The translations under genes were made by a program, and so were the position numbers. The notes under the pieces were generated by a model, which was not told the DNA's origin, ran no database searches, and saw nothing but the letters and a program-made list of their open reading frames with translations. Shown piece by piece: positions 1 through 9,705 of a stretch of DNA of 64,000 nucleotides. The stretch's first letter is position 1; the number at the start of each line of letters is the position of its first letter. The stretch comes from Orobanche coerulescens (taxonomy: Eukaryota; Streptophyta; Magnoliopsida; Lamiales; Orobanchaceae): the NCBI GenBank assembly GCA_033398695.1, contig CM065810.1:144027858-144091857 (forward strand), in the 5' to 3' direction.

Positions 1-225
1 GTTATTCTTGAAGGTGTCACATATTTCGAGAAATGAAGTGATGTGTGCGTTGGGGTCATCGTTCGCCAGTCCACAAAATTGGCTTGCTTGTACCATCTGA
101 ATAATAGCCGGCTTAATCTCGAAGTTGTTCGCTTGGATGGTTGGACGCCGAATCCCCGAAAAGTTTGCATTTATTTGTGGCATTGCATAATCACGGAGTG
201 CCAATGCCGGTTGAGCTTGCTGCAT
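1..225 (-). pseudogene. Athila-1 gag, N-terminal part, cut by window edge
   Basis: Minus-strand reading frame from an ATG at 223-225 running off the left edge, about 75 residues. It reads like the N-terminus of plant Ty3/gypsy gag: a stretch with ANNFEIKPA followed by IQMVQASQF and an ICDTF motif, closely matching the gag at 7616 in this window (NNFELKPA, SMVQQNQF, ICDTIK). Gag forms the cytoplasmic virus-like particle. A stop lies just upstream in frame, so this ATG is the likely start, though gag may begin in another frame. It sits 250 bp downstream of a tRNA-Asp primer site, as expected for Athila. Whether the rest is intact cannot be seen. Confidence 0.7.
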
Positions 226-478
226 AAGATTATCTCCTCCGTGATTTATGTGTTATCGGCCATGGCGTCTTTTGTCGGTATCTCATGTTTTTCCTTCTTG
301 TTTTTTCGAAGAGTGCGCTCGAGTTCAGTATTCAAAGGTAATAGGCCTTCGTTACCGAATTTTCTCATGCACTAACCAGAAATTCCTGAAAGGAAAACAA
401 CTAAAAATTAACACAAAAGTAAAATAATGTTCAAATTAAGACTAGAAATACTGAAATCGATATTAGTTATATAATCAG

Positions 479-496
479 TCCCCGGCAACGGCGCCA
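479..496 (-). other. Primer binding site of Athila-1 (tRNA-Asp)
   Basis: The plus strand reads TCCCCGGCAACGGCGCCA, the 3' end of plant tRNA-Asp including CCA. On the minus strand it is the primer site for first-strand DNA synthesis, seven bases downstream of the LTR end. Identical to the site at 7505-7522. Confidence 0.9.
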
Positions 497-1360
497 AAAA
501 CTTGTTGCGAATTTAAGTGAACGCAAGTGCACGTTGTCGTAAACAAGTAATAAAGTGATAAGTAAGATATCGTTCCCTCGAGGACTGACTTACTAATTAC
601 CGATTTATGCGTATTCTAATTTTATTTGAACTATCGAAATTTGAGATGCAAGCGATAATTAAAGAAAATTAATAAAAGCAAAAAAAATAGTAAAATCGAT
701 TGTTTAAAGGAAGAAAATCAAATAGGGAATTAATCTAGGATTGTGAATCCACCTCGGTTTATCCGAATTACTCTTGATTATATGAATTTAATGATTTCCC
801 AATTTATTGAAGGCGAAGATTGCTAAAAAAACTCTACCGCCTCTCCCGAGGTCAATAGAATTTTCTAAGGCGAATAACACACTCTATTCCTAGGTGAATT
901 AATTCGACAATAGGCAAGAAGTACGAAATCTTCAGAAAGGCCACATAACTCCTATGAGTATATTCCTGTCTCACAAGATAAAACGGTTCTCACCAATTTT
1001 TCCTACCAACTCTCCTCTCCCGATTCGAGTTGCGTACTCAGAACAAATCAATCATAGGCCACATAATTGACAGTAATTAAAACAATTGGGAAAATTCAAT
1101 AAGAAAGGGAAATATTTTAATAATGCAAAATCAAAAGTGAATTCGTCAAAACCTCTGGTTTCATCAAAATCCTAGAGTAGAGTTCTAGCCTGACATGCTA
1201 GAAAATAAGAATACACAAAGAATTAAAGAAAGCATATTAGAAGACAAACGCAGTCGAAGAACTTGGATTCCTCCGTTCTCTAGCTTCCGCTCTCTGCTCC
1301 TTGGTGTTTTCTGCTTCTTCTCAATGATCCTCGATGATTGGTCTTCAGACCTTAAATCCC

Positions 1361-1368
1361 TATTTATA
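1361..1368 (-). promoter_or_regulatory. TATA box of Athila-1 LTR
   Basis: Minus strand TATAAATA followed by GGG, in the middle of the LTR and about 90 bp downstream (in element direction) of the CCGCGG palindromes. Position and sequence fit the element's RNA polymerase II promoter. Confidence 0.6.
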
Positions 1369-1456
1369 ACCATCATTCGTCTCCAAAATGCGTCCGTGGA
1401 TTAGGTCGAAAACAGGCTCTAAAAACGGCCCAGAAACGCAGCAAACATATCAAAAC

Positions 1457-1640
1457 CGCCCCGCGGGCCGCGGCTCAGTAAGTGTATGCTACGGCCCCTA
1501 ATATTCAGCGCCTTAAGCCTGGGCGCAAGTTTTCTTCATGGTCCGCGGCTCAGTAAGTGTGTGCCGCGGCCCCCGGTACAGTGCGCTCGACGCCTTGGTG
1601 TGCCGTGCGTGTGCCGCGGCTCGCTTTCCTTGTGCCGCGA
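1457..1640. repeat. CCGCGG palindrome cluster in Athila-1 LTR
   Basis: CCGCGG-G-CCGCGG stands at 1461-1473. A unit of about 34 bp with CCGCGGCTCAGTAAGTGT and a following GCCGCGGCCCC recurs at about 1465 and 1541, with further decayed copies (CCGCGGCTC, CCGCGACTC) to 1640. Very GC-rich inside an AT-rich LTR and placed just upstream of its TATA box. Confidence 0.75.
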
Positions 1641-1809
1641 CTCATGACCAGAAATCGTTGTTTTCGCCCGTTTTTCGTCGTTTAGGCTTCCGGACTCCAA
1701 TTTCCTGCAAAACATATAAGAATAGTGCATTAAAAGCTCATTTATGCAGATTTAAACTTCAAATGGATATAAAATAATGATAAATAAGCGCATAAAAATA
1801 TGCCTAACA

Positions 1810-2128
1810 GCCTCTGGCGAGTGATGTCGCCAATGATACTGCTCACACTCCTCTCTTGCCTATGAGGTGGCGGTGGAGGAGCCTGTTGATTCTGAGCGGT
1901 TGGGGTCTGCATCGTCTCCATCATATGTGCCATCTGAGTCATTTAGGCCATCATGCCCTGCATAAAAGTGAATGGATCAACCCGGACACCTTCCGATTGA
2001 GCTGTATTTCGGGTGCGATTTCCTGAAGGTGAATGATTCCTCGCGTTCGCGCGAGTATTCACACGAGCTCCCGGGTTTTGGCCCGTACCGCGGCCTCTTC
2101 CCCTGCATACTCTGACAGCTCTATCCAT
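1810..2128 (-). pseudogene. Tekay-1 gag, N-terminal fragment, broken
   Basis: Minus-strand frame from an ATG at 2126-2128. It shows an RGRGRGTG stretch, a low-complexity middle, then methionine- and glutamine-rich sequence and a run of prolines (QQAPPPPPHRQ) typical of plant chromovirus gag N-termini. An in-frame TAA at 1943-1945 stands in the middle of the MMA/MTQMAHMM stretch, probably from CAA. The frame then stops dead at 1809, where the Athila-1 LTR was inserted, so the rest of gag should resume left of this window. An upstream in-frame ATG at 2255-2257 exists, but its reading does not resemble gag. Confidence 0.65.
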
Positions 2129-2539
2129 ACTGAAGTAGGGAAACACATGATAATTATAGATTTTGCATGAACGACCAACTGAGGTGACATGATTATCTGA
2201 TGAAATTATTGAAATGATCGTCTTGAACAAGTTAACAAGATTATTGATACGATCCATAAGATCAACAACTGAGCAATGAAATTGACTGAGTGATTAATGA
2301 GTTAACAAGATCGACATGATCAAAATGAAAATGATGATTGAGGATTGTTGACTGATGAATGATGAATGAGTGATTCTTATTGCCAGAAATTATACCATGG
2401 CGTTAGAAATCTTACTGTTTCTTTGGTCTGAGGGCTTGGCGCTTGCACAGGTCACACGTGACGCGAAAGTCCAATGATACCAGTCTGATGAACGATGATT
2501 TCAATGAGACATGACTCGGATAGTAGTATTCAAAACCAC

Positions 2540-2551
2540 GCTCTGATACCA
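2540..2551 (-). other. Primer binding site of Tekay-1 (initiator tRNA-Met)
   Basis: Plus strand GCTCTGATACCA matches the 3' end of plant initiator tRNA-Met; the minus strand reads TGGTATCAGAGC, the usual primer site. It is four bases from the LTR end and marks the adjacent LTR as the 5' LTR of a minus-strand element. The stretch from here to gag (2129-2539) is an untranslated leader without a recognisable gene. Confidence 0.85.
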
Positions 2552-4180
2552 ACTCCGTAACACCCCAAACTAGGCGGACATTACCGTGGACCCCCAATTG
2601 GGACCCACCAGGCGAGTGAAATTTAATGAATTAAATAATATAATTGTAGTGCCGAACCACATTATATTTCCAACTACACCGATGAGGAGTTTCCAGTACA
2701 ACACACCCAGGAATAAAGAATACATGTATATTTCATATAAAGATAAAATATACAACACTGAATAAAATAAAAATCCAAACAGAACTGCAGCGGAAAATAC
2801 ACATTAAAGAAAGCATGAATAAATGGGAAGATTGGGGGGCCCTACTAGTATCACTGGGACTCCTCGCCGTCAACGTTCTCTTCCCGTGCCTTTGCCTTGC
2901 CATGACCTAAAAACAACATCCCCAACGGGGTCAGTTACACAGAACAACAACCCTCAAGAGTTGAATAAATACAATAATCACATGAATTAGTTATGAAATC
3001 AAGTTGAACGATGGGCATCATAGTACGCCACGAATGAGATGTACAAGTGCACAAGCCTGCCGAGTGCCCGGCGTCCCACATAAACATCCGCAAAACTTGG
3101 CCTAATTAGCCTCACGGAAGCACGTTACCGTGTGCACAGTCCAATGTGTCCGGATCCCCGCATAAACACAATGACCTTAATGTACCCGACTAAAAATTCC
3201 ACACATATACCACCCGGAATGCAATACAATCCCAGAAGGTCACAAGGACAAAAGCGACCATGATGAAGAACAATGAAATGGAAATCCGACAAAGGTCAAG
3301 AATGACTCACCGAGGTGAAATAATGACGCAACGAGTGATAGCTTCAAATGAAATGATTGGAACCGTTGTTCCTCGTGAATTGAATGATTAGTTTGATAAT
3401 TACAAGTCTCAACATGATTAATGTATGATGAAATAATTACATGTATGAATGAACAACAACGAAAGGAATGATTATCCTTCTAATCGAGCAAGAATTAACT
3501 TGCCTCAATACCGGTGATGAAATGTCCTCCCTCGACAAACGTCCTTAATGGAATTATAGGTCGCTTGAATAACCTTAAATAACATAATTACCACCAAACG
3601 CTTAATATATGTATCAAATATGATCACAACCAACTCAAAACGTCGATACGACAAACCCAAACTCATTGGGGCATTATAACAAACACGTTATAGCCAATCT
3701 TCGATTATATCGATACCAAACCTCCAATGATTGATTCAACCCAACAAAACATCCTCAATACAATCAATAATCCAATATGAATATATAATTTGAGATTTCA
3801 ACAGCATATAATCGAAATCCCCAATTCCAAAAATCAACATTCAAAGTGTTCTTGAATAATTCTCTAATAATCCAAAGATAGTTAAAAAAGCTCATAATCA
3901 TATGTATATCTCCTCATATATCATGATTATAACATCCCAAAACATCATACTCCATCTGAAAATCGAAATCTAAAGTTTTGAAGAAATTACCTTTGAAGAT
4001 CCAACCTTTTCGATCCGTCGAAACTTGTGTTAATCGACTTCCCAAGCTCCACAAACAAATAAAGATGATTAAAACACGAACACACAAGTGTTTGATGATG
4101 AAAAATCTCTCCCAAAATATCTCTCTCTCGGAACCAAGATGAAGAAAGGAAGAAATGAGGGTAAAACACTAGTCCAGTCC

Positions 4181-4188
4181 TTTAAATA
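4181..4188 (-). promoter_or_regulatory. TATA-like box of Tekay-1 LTR
   Basis: Minus strand TATTTAAA lies about 10 bp downstream, in element direction, of the last palindrome of the array at 4198-4591. The position equals that of the TATA boxes in the other Tekay LTRs. Confidence 0.5.
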
Positions 4189-4197
4189 CTGCTCACA

Positions 4198-4591
4198 GTT
4201 ACGGGCGTAACTCCTCTCACTTACGGCCATAACCTTCCAAGGTCAACGGCCTTACGGCCGTAACAAAACCCTCTTACGGTCGTAACTTCGCCTCATCGAA
4301 AAAACCCATCATGTCCAAACTTCTCGGCTTACGGCCGTAACAAGACCTCCTTTACGGCCGTAACTTCCCTTCGTTGACAACAACCAGAACACCAAAAATT
4401 ATTTCTTACAGCCATATCCTGAAACTCTTATGGCCGTAAATTGGCCTCATCCAAAACGTCCTCAAACCAACATATGCATGTTACGGCCGTAGCCTGCCTC
4501 TTCTTACGGCCGTATCTCGTCTTCGGCCAAAACACAAAAAGTCCATGAATGCATGTTACGGCCGTAATACATGATAAGTTACGGTCGTAAC
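4198..4591. repeat. TTACGGCCGTAA palindrome array in Tekay-1 LTR
   Basis: About twelve copies of the perfect palindrome TTACGGCCGTAA or close variants (for example ACGGTCGTAAC, ACGGGCGTAAC), among them 4251-4264, 4328-4341, 4351-4364, 4555-4568 and 4578-4591. Spacing is irregular, roughly 10-70 bp. The array ends directly before the TATA-like box. Confidence 0.9.
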
Positions 4592-4928
4592 TCATTGTTG
4601 GAATGACGACAATCCGAACAACTCCGTCTTCTCATTACAAATGATGAATGATTCGACATACAATACTTGTATGAATATAATTAAGTCCAATAACATGTAA
4701 TATATGATACTTCCAATACAAGGCTACCAATCACGATGATTATGATAATATTCTTGTCTCGATTCTCAAACGGGGTTGAATGACGATCGATAACTGATAC
4801 ACGGCTCAAAGTACCCCAACGGTGAAAACAAATGAATGAACATGAATGATGAATGATTATTACTGAGTGAAAATTACTGAGTGACAATTACTGAATGAAA
4901 ATAAATGAGTTCACAACCGGGTATTACA

Positions 4929-5966
4929 GATTCCATTCCAAATCTCTTGATTAAGTCTCTTGTGTATTTCGCTTTATTGATAAAAATTCCATTATTCATC
5001 TGCTTGACTTGCAAACCGAGAAAGAAATTAAGTTTTCCCATCATAGTCATCTCAAATTCTCCTTGCATGAGATTTGAGAATTTCTCACATAGCTCTGGGT
5101 TGGTTGAGCCAAATATGATGTCATCCACATATATTTGAACTAATAATATGTGGTCTTGATGCTCCACTCTGAATAAGGTCTTGTCCACCTTGCCATTGCT
5201 GAAACCGTTCTTCTCTAGAAACACAGATAATGTATCATACCATGCTCTTGGTGCCTGCTTGAGTCCATATAGAGCTTTTAGAAAGGCACTTTTCACGTCC
5301 ATTTGGTAGACTTCAAAATCCTTGAATGCTGCATATGCAAGGAATAGTCTGATGGCTTCCAATCTTGCAACAGGTGCATAAGTTTCATCAAAATCTATTC
5401 ACTGCATAGCCTTTAGCAACAAGTCTGGATTTATTCCTAACAACGGCTCCATCTTCATCACCCTTGTTTTTGTACATCTATTTGGTACCAATAACTTTCT
5501 TGTGATCTGGTATGTTTGTTAGTTCCCAGACATTGTTCCTTTCCATATGATTGAGCTCTTCTTGCATTGCATTGATCCATGAGTAATCCTTCAGAGCTTG
5601 TTCAGTGGTCTTAAGTTCCATTTGAGACATGAAACATGAGAACATTGCCATTCCTGCAGGTACTATGGACTGTCTGGTTCTGACTCCATCAGTTAGGTTC
5701 CCAATGATCTGTTGGATAGGATGATCTCTAAGCCACTTGGGAATGTCTTCTTCTTCAGGGTTTGTTCCCCTTGTAGAGTTACTTTGGTGGACTTCTTATT
5801 TCTCTGCATCAGCTTGGTTCTGGCCTCCTTAATCTACAACAGGATCAGCTACGGTCTTGTCATCTGCAGGTGGGGATCCTATCTGGTCTGCAGATGGGTC
5901 TTCATCAACTACAGATGGGTCTTAATTAGCTGCATCTAGATCAGGTAGGTTTTAGGGTCCTATCTG
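4929..5966 (-). pseudogene. SIRE-A reverse transcriptase fragment (Ty1/copia)
   Basis: Minus-strand remains of a copia reverse transcriptase, which copies element RNA into DNA in the cytoplasmic particle. Conserved pieces are SWINAMQEELN near 5570, RNKSRLVAKGY near 5420, [12 protein letters not shown] near 5370, MDVKSAF near 5300, [14 protein letters not shown] and the catalytic YVDDIIFG near 5120. Breaks: a TAG after KKVIGTK, a frame change near 5395, and an in-frame loss of the roughly 30 residues normally lying between MDVKSAFL and KALYGLKQ. The reading ends at 4929 where Tekay-1 is inserted; RNase H should be off-window. Upstream it joins the integrase across Athila-2 (18528). Confidence 0.85.
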
Positions 5967-6236
5967 ATCTGTGATAACACTCATTTTTACACATATATTT
6001 ACATCGATTTTCTGGGTTTTAAGATCCTAAAATGTGTAGAACTGTGTCGTTTATAGTCGTATTATGTTTATTGGACTCGATCACGCTTGGGTACGTTTTA
6101 TTGATTTTATAGGTACTTTATGGACATAAATCAAGCAAGAACGAAGTCTACAACCCCAGTACATATCAAGCAATGCGGAAACGAGAGATCGGGCTTAAAA
6201 AGGAGTCAAAACGGTGTTAAAACGATCCAACACGAG

Positions 6237-6461
6237 CCCGGCCGTGTCAATCGACACGGGCCGTGTCATTATCCCGGCCGTGCCATATCGACACGGTCGG
6301 GTCTATCTCCCAAGCCTTTCGTGCTTATTTTGACGAGTATGACACGGGCCGTGTCATTTGACACGGTCGTGTCATTTGCTCGGCCGTGTCATTTGACACG
6401 GTCGAGTCCCCTGTCCAGCAGGTTTTTGGGCTTTTGAGCATACTATGACACGGGCCGTGTC
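6237..6461. repeat. GACACGG-CCGTGTC palindrome array, 5' LTR
   Basis: Inverted 7-bp arms GACACGG and CCGTGTC around a single G at 6253-6267, 6341-6355 and 6447-6461; GACACGGTCGTGTC at 6360-6373; several half sites between. Located upstream of the LTR TATA box. The 3' LTR array has one copy more (17453-17467 and 17472-17486). Confidence 0.9.
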
Positions 6462-6532
6462 ACTTTTCGGTGGAAATATCTCCTTTTGACATTTTTGAGA
6501 GATTTTTGTGGAAAAAGTGAATGTTTTATCTT

Positions 6533-6540
6533 TATAAAAG
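6533..6540 (+). promoter_or_regulatory. TATA box of Athila-2 5' LTR
   Basis: TATAAAAG, 72 bp downstream of the last palindrome. An identical box is at 17558-17565 in the 3' LTR. Confidence 0.7.
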
Positions 6541-7504
6541 GGATATATGGGGCATGATAGGAGATATGCTGAGAATTTGGGAGATTAGAGAGAGAGAATA
6601 ACAAAAGATCAAAGGATTTTCATTCCAAAAAGAAGAGGTTTTGAAGAAATTCTTGAAGAACACTTCAAGAACATTTGAAGGTTTCAACCGGGATCGATCA
6701 AGACACACCACGAGTTTTATCTTTTTCCTATCTTTTCTTCATTTTGTTGTTTTTATTAGCATGAACATGATGATTATCTATCTTCCTTTCAATTCCATGT
6801 CCGGCTAAACTCTTTAGATTCCGGGCATGGGAGTACGTTGATTTACTATGATTTTGAGCGATTGATAATTTTATTTACCTAGTGTGATTTCTTTATCAAA
6901 TACTTGGTTTGATTCATGTTTAGACACTTGATCAATGTTTTTACATGTTAAACTTAATTGCTCATAATTCGAGAGAAGAGGGCATTAATAGTTTTCGAGT
7001 ATTTGACGTAGTAAATTACGAGATTGAGAAATCGGTGATGAACTATGATGATATCTAAATCTCATGAACATTTTGGAGTTAGATAATTTATAGTAAACGG
7101 AGACATTGTTGTAAGTTGTTTAATCTACGTTTTATTGCATCTCGAGAGAGACTTTAGAATATTATTGTGATTATCATTTTGGAAACACACTTAGAACTTT
7201 CGAAACCAATCCCGACTAAATTTAGTAATCAACGGAAACCTAGCCTTGGAATCTACCGTTCTAAACTCTTGCAATTTGCTTCCATTTGGATATTTTCAAT
7301 CGTTTTAATTTATTGTGATTATTGTATGTTAATTCATTAATCATCCATTTCACCTTTCGATCGTCTAGATAAGTCGAGAACACTACAATCTAATACTCAA
7401 CACAACAAAAATATTTAGTCTCTGTGGAATACGACTTTGCTCGCCGCTTTCTACATATTTTCCGTACACTTGCGGATTGGTTAAAAATATAGCGAACAAG
7501 TTTT

Positions 7505-7522
7505 TGGCGCCGTTGCCGGGGA
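7505..7522 (+). other. Primer binding site of Athila-2 (tRNA-Asp)
   Basis: TGGCGCCGTTGCCGGGGA, complementary to the 3' end of plant tRNA-Asp, six bases after the LTR end. It matches the minus-strand site at 479-496. Confidence 0.95.
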
Positions 7523-7615
7523 CTAAATTAATTTTTGTGTTGATATTACGATTAGTGTTTTTAGTCTTACTTTAGACATTTTACTTAACTCATACAATTT
7601 CTACTCAGGGAGTGC

Positions 7616-9547
7616 ATGAACACTCGTTCATCTCGAGTGCCGTTAGAAACTTTCATCCCGGAAGTAGAAGCATTTGCCCGAAGAACAAGTGCTACCTCAA
7701 GGAAACTAAGAAGGGATCTTTTTGACGACATGGAGAGAGCAGGAGACAATGTAGAAAGGGGCAACGCAAACGAGAATGCAGTAATCCAAGACAACGAGGG
7801 CAGAAGGATGGAAATTCCACCAACTAGGGTGCAATCAATTCGGGATGGATTCCGACCGAAACTCGACCGAAACTTTGGAGGAATCACTCATGTCCCCATC
7901 AACGCTAATAATTTTGAGTTGAAGCCGGCCTTAATTTCAATGGTTCAACAAAATCAATTTGGAGGATTTGCTGTCGAAGATCCACATGCCCATCTCACTC
8001 ATTTCATGCAAATATGTGATACTATCAAAATGAACGGAGTCTCGGATGATGCCATACGCTTACGATTGTTTCCATTCTCTTTGAGGGAGAAAGCAAGAAA
8101 TTGGCTTGGAACTCTAGCTCCCGGAAGTATAAAGACATGGGAAGAATTGAGCGAAAAATTTTTGTTCAAATTTTTCCCACCAAACAAGACGATGAAGCTA
8201 AAGGGTGAGATTACTCAATTTCATCAATTGGATTCCGAACCATTATATGAAGCTTGGGAACGTTTCAAAGATCTACTAAGGCGATGCCCGCGAAATTGTT
8301 TAACCGAAGACCAACAAATGTGTTTCTTCTACAATGGTCTTATGGGGGAAACAAGGAATTTTATTGATGCTTCCGCGGGAGGAGCATTGCTAGCAAGAAG
8401 TGCTGAAGAAGCGTATGGATTGATCGAAGAAATGGCTATGAATAGCTATCAATGTCCAACGGAAAGATCAAATATTAGAAGGGTGGCTGAGATATCCGAT
8501 TCGGATCCTATAAAGGCATTAACCGCACAAATGACGATGCTAACTACTCAATTGGGGGCTCTAACAAAAGGAGGTGATTCGAAGGGAGTTTCTCAAGGAA
8601 GTTCAAGTTCACTACCATCCGATCCATTGGAAGAGGCACACTACATTAATAATCGGAGTTACAACAATTACCGAAATAATCCACCACCGGGCTTTTACCA
8701 TCCCTCAAATCGAAATCATGAAAATTTTAGCTATGCCAATCCAAAGAATGCTTTGAAACCACCGGCCAGATTCAAGGTATCGAATGGGGAGATAATTGAA
8801 GAATCAAAACCGACGTCGAATCTCGAGAATATTCTAGCTACCTTCATGATGGAGACGAAAAGCCGATTTAGTCGAGACGAGGAGAAATTAGACAAAACCG
8901 AAGGCCATGTCACTCAACTAGCTACCACCATGGGAGCTCAAATGAAAAATCTCGAAACTCAAATTGGACAATTAGCTAAAGTGGTCGGAAGTCAACATCA
9001 ACGGGGACAATTTCCAAGCAATACCGAAGTGAATCCCAAAGAGTCGTGCCAAGCGATCACCTTAAGAAGTGGAACGAATTATGAAGGGCCAAAGATGCCA
9101 AGTGAGGAAGTCAAGGAGGATCAATTCGAAATTGAAAAGGAAGAAGGGAAGCATGATACAACTAAGGGGGCTGAGAAGCTTAAAATATCTCCTAACTCTA
9201 CTCCTAACGTTCCTCTACCTTTCCCTCAACGTTTCAAAAAGAAAAAGTTAGATGCACAATTCGCAAAATTTTTAGACATCTTCAAGAAAATTAATATCAA
9301 TATTCCTTTTGCAGAAGCTTTGGAACAAATGCCTAACTACGCAAAGTTCTTGAAGGATGTGATGTCAAGAAAAAGAAAGATGGAAGATCATGAGACGGTT
9401 AAACTAACCGAAGAATGTAGCGCTATTATCCAACGCAAATTGCCTCAAAAGCTTAAGGATCCGGAAGCTTTACCGTTCCATGCACTATTGGAAACGTCTC
9501 ATTCTTTAAAGCTTTGTGTGTTTTTGGTGCTTGTATTAACTTTATGA
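7616..9547 (+). pseudogene. Athila-2 gag, running into broken protease
   Basis: Open frame of 643 codons. Residues about 70-290 resemble the plant Ty3/gypsy gag core: NNFELKPALISMVQ, PHAHLTHFMQICDTIK, LRLFPFSLREKARNWLGTLAPGSIKTW, then FFYNGLMGETRNFIDASAGG. A basic, glutamine- and asparagine-rich tail follows; no CCHC knuckle is visible. Near the C-terminus the sequence passes into the protease start (GNVSFFKALC homology) and is then thrown out of frame, giving a hydrophobic false tail and a stop at 9545-9547. The start ATG is the first in frame, about 90 bp after the primer site. Gag would form the particle; as written the gag-pol link is cut. Confidence 0.85.
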
Positions 9548-9705
9548 CGTTATCTATTTTCGAAATTAGGTGGCGGAGAAATGAAAACCACAACGGTTAT
9601 GCTACAATTGGCGGATCGATCCATAACACATCCCAAGGGGATTGTTGAAGATGTGCTTGTAAAAGTCGACAAGTTTATTTTTCCGGTAGTTTTGTTGTCC
9701 TTGAT
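9507..9705 (+). pseudogene. Athila-2 protease, frameshifted
   Basis: Between the gag stop and the pol ORF the retroviral-type aspartic protease homology is spread over different frames. Around 9507-9560 the flap and active-site region reads F-G-A-C where the family has D-(S/L)-G-A: the codon at the catalytic aspartate position reads GTT (valine) and the frame has slipped. The protease C-terminal hallmark LPLILGRPFLATG appears at the start of the next ORF. The protease would therefore not cleave Gag-Pol. The frames are inferred by homology with the family. Confidence 0.65.

Larger units (their letters stand above)
503..1809 (-). repeat. 5' LTR of Athila-1
   Basis: On the minus strand it begins TGTTAGGC and ends CGCAACA, then two bases and the tRNA-Asp primer site. 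About 1307 bp. It interrupts the gag of Tekay-1, whose frame resumes at 1810. The partner LTR and target duplication are outside the window. It carries a TATA box and a GC-rich palindromic stretch (separate entries). No coding capacity. Confidence 0.8.
2556..4928 (-). repeat. 5' LTR of Tekay-1
   Basis: On the minus strand it starts TGTAATACCCGG and ends GGGGTGTTACGG, about 2373 bp. The ends match the Tekay LTRs at 32189 and 47633 (TGTAATATCC ... GTGTTAC). The terminal CA has decayed to CG at the inner end. It is inserted in the SIRE-A reverse transcriptase, whose reading resumes at 4929. The partner LTR is off the window, so the target duplication (expected as GATTC, 4929-4933) cannot be verified. 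It holds a TATA box and a palindrome array. Confidence 0.8.
5972..7498 (+). repeat. 5' LTR of Athila-2
   Basis: Starts TGATAACACTC and ends AGCGAACA. It carries the palindrome array at 6237-6461, a TATA box at 6533-6540 and a purine-rich leader (AGAGAGAGAATAAC) after it. No coding content. Confidence 0.95.

Noticed and set aside
43..375. 110-codon plus-strand ORF
   Set aside because: Antisense to the Athila-1 gag start and leader.
479..496. Apparent tRNA-Asp gene end, likewise initiator tRNA-Met ends at 2540, 24911 and 54646
   Set aside because: Only the last 11-18 bases of the tRNA are present and each lies beside an LTR end; they are primer binding sites.
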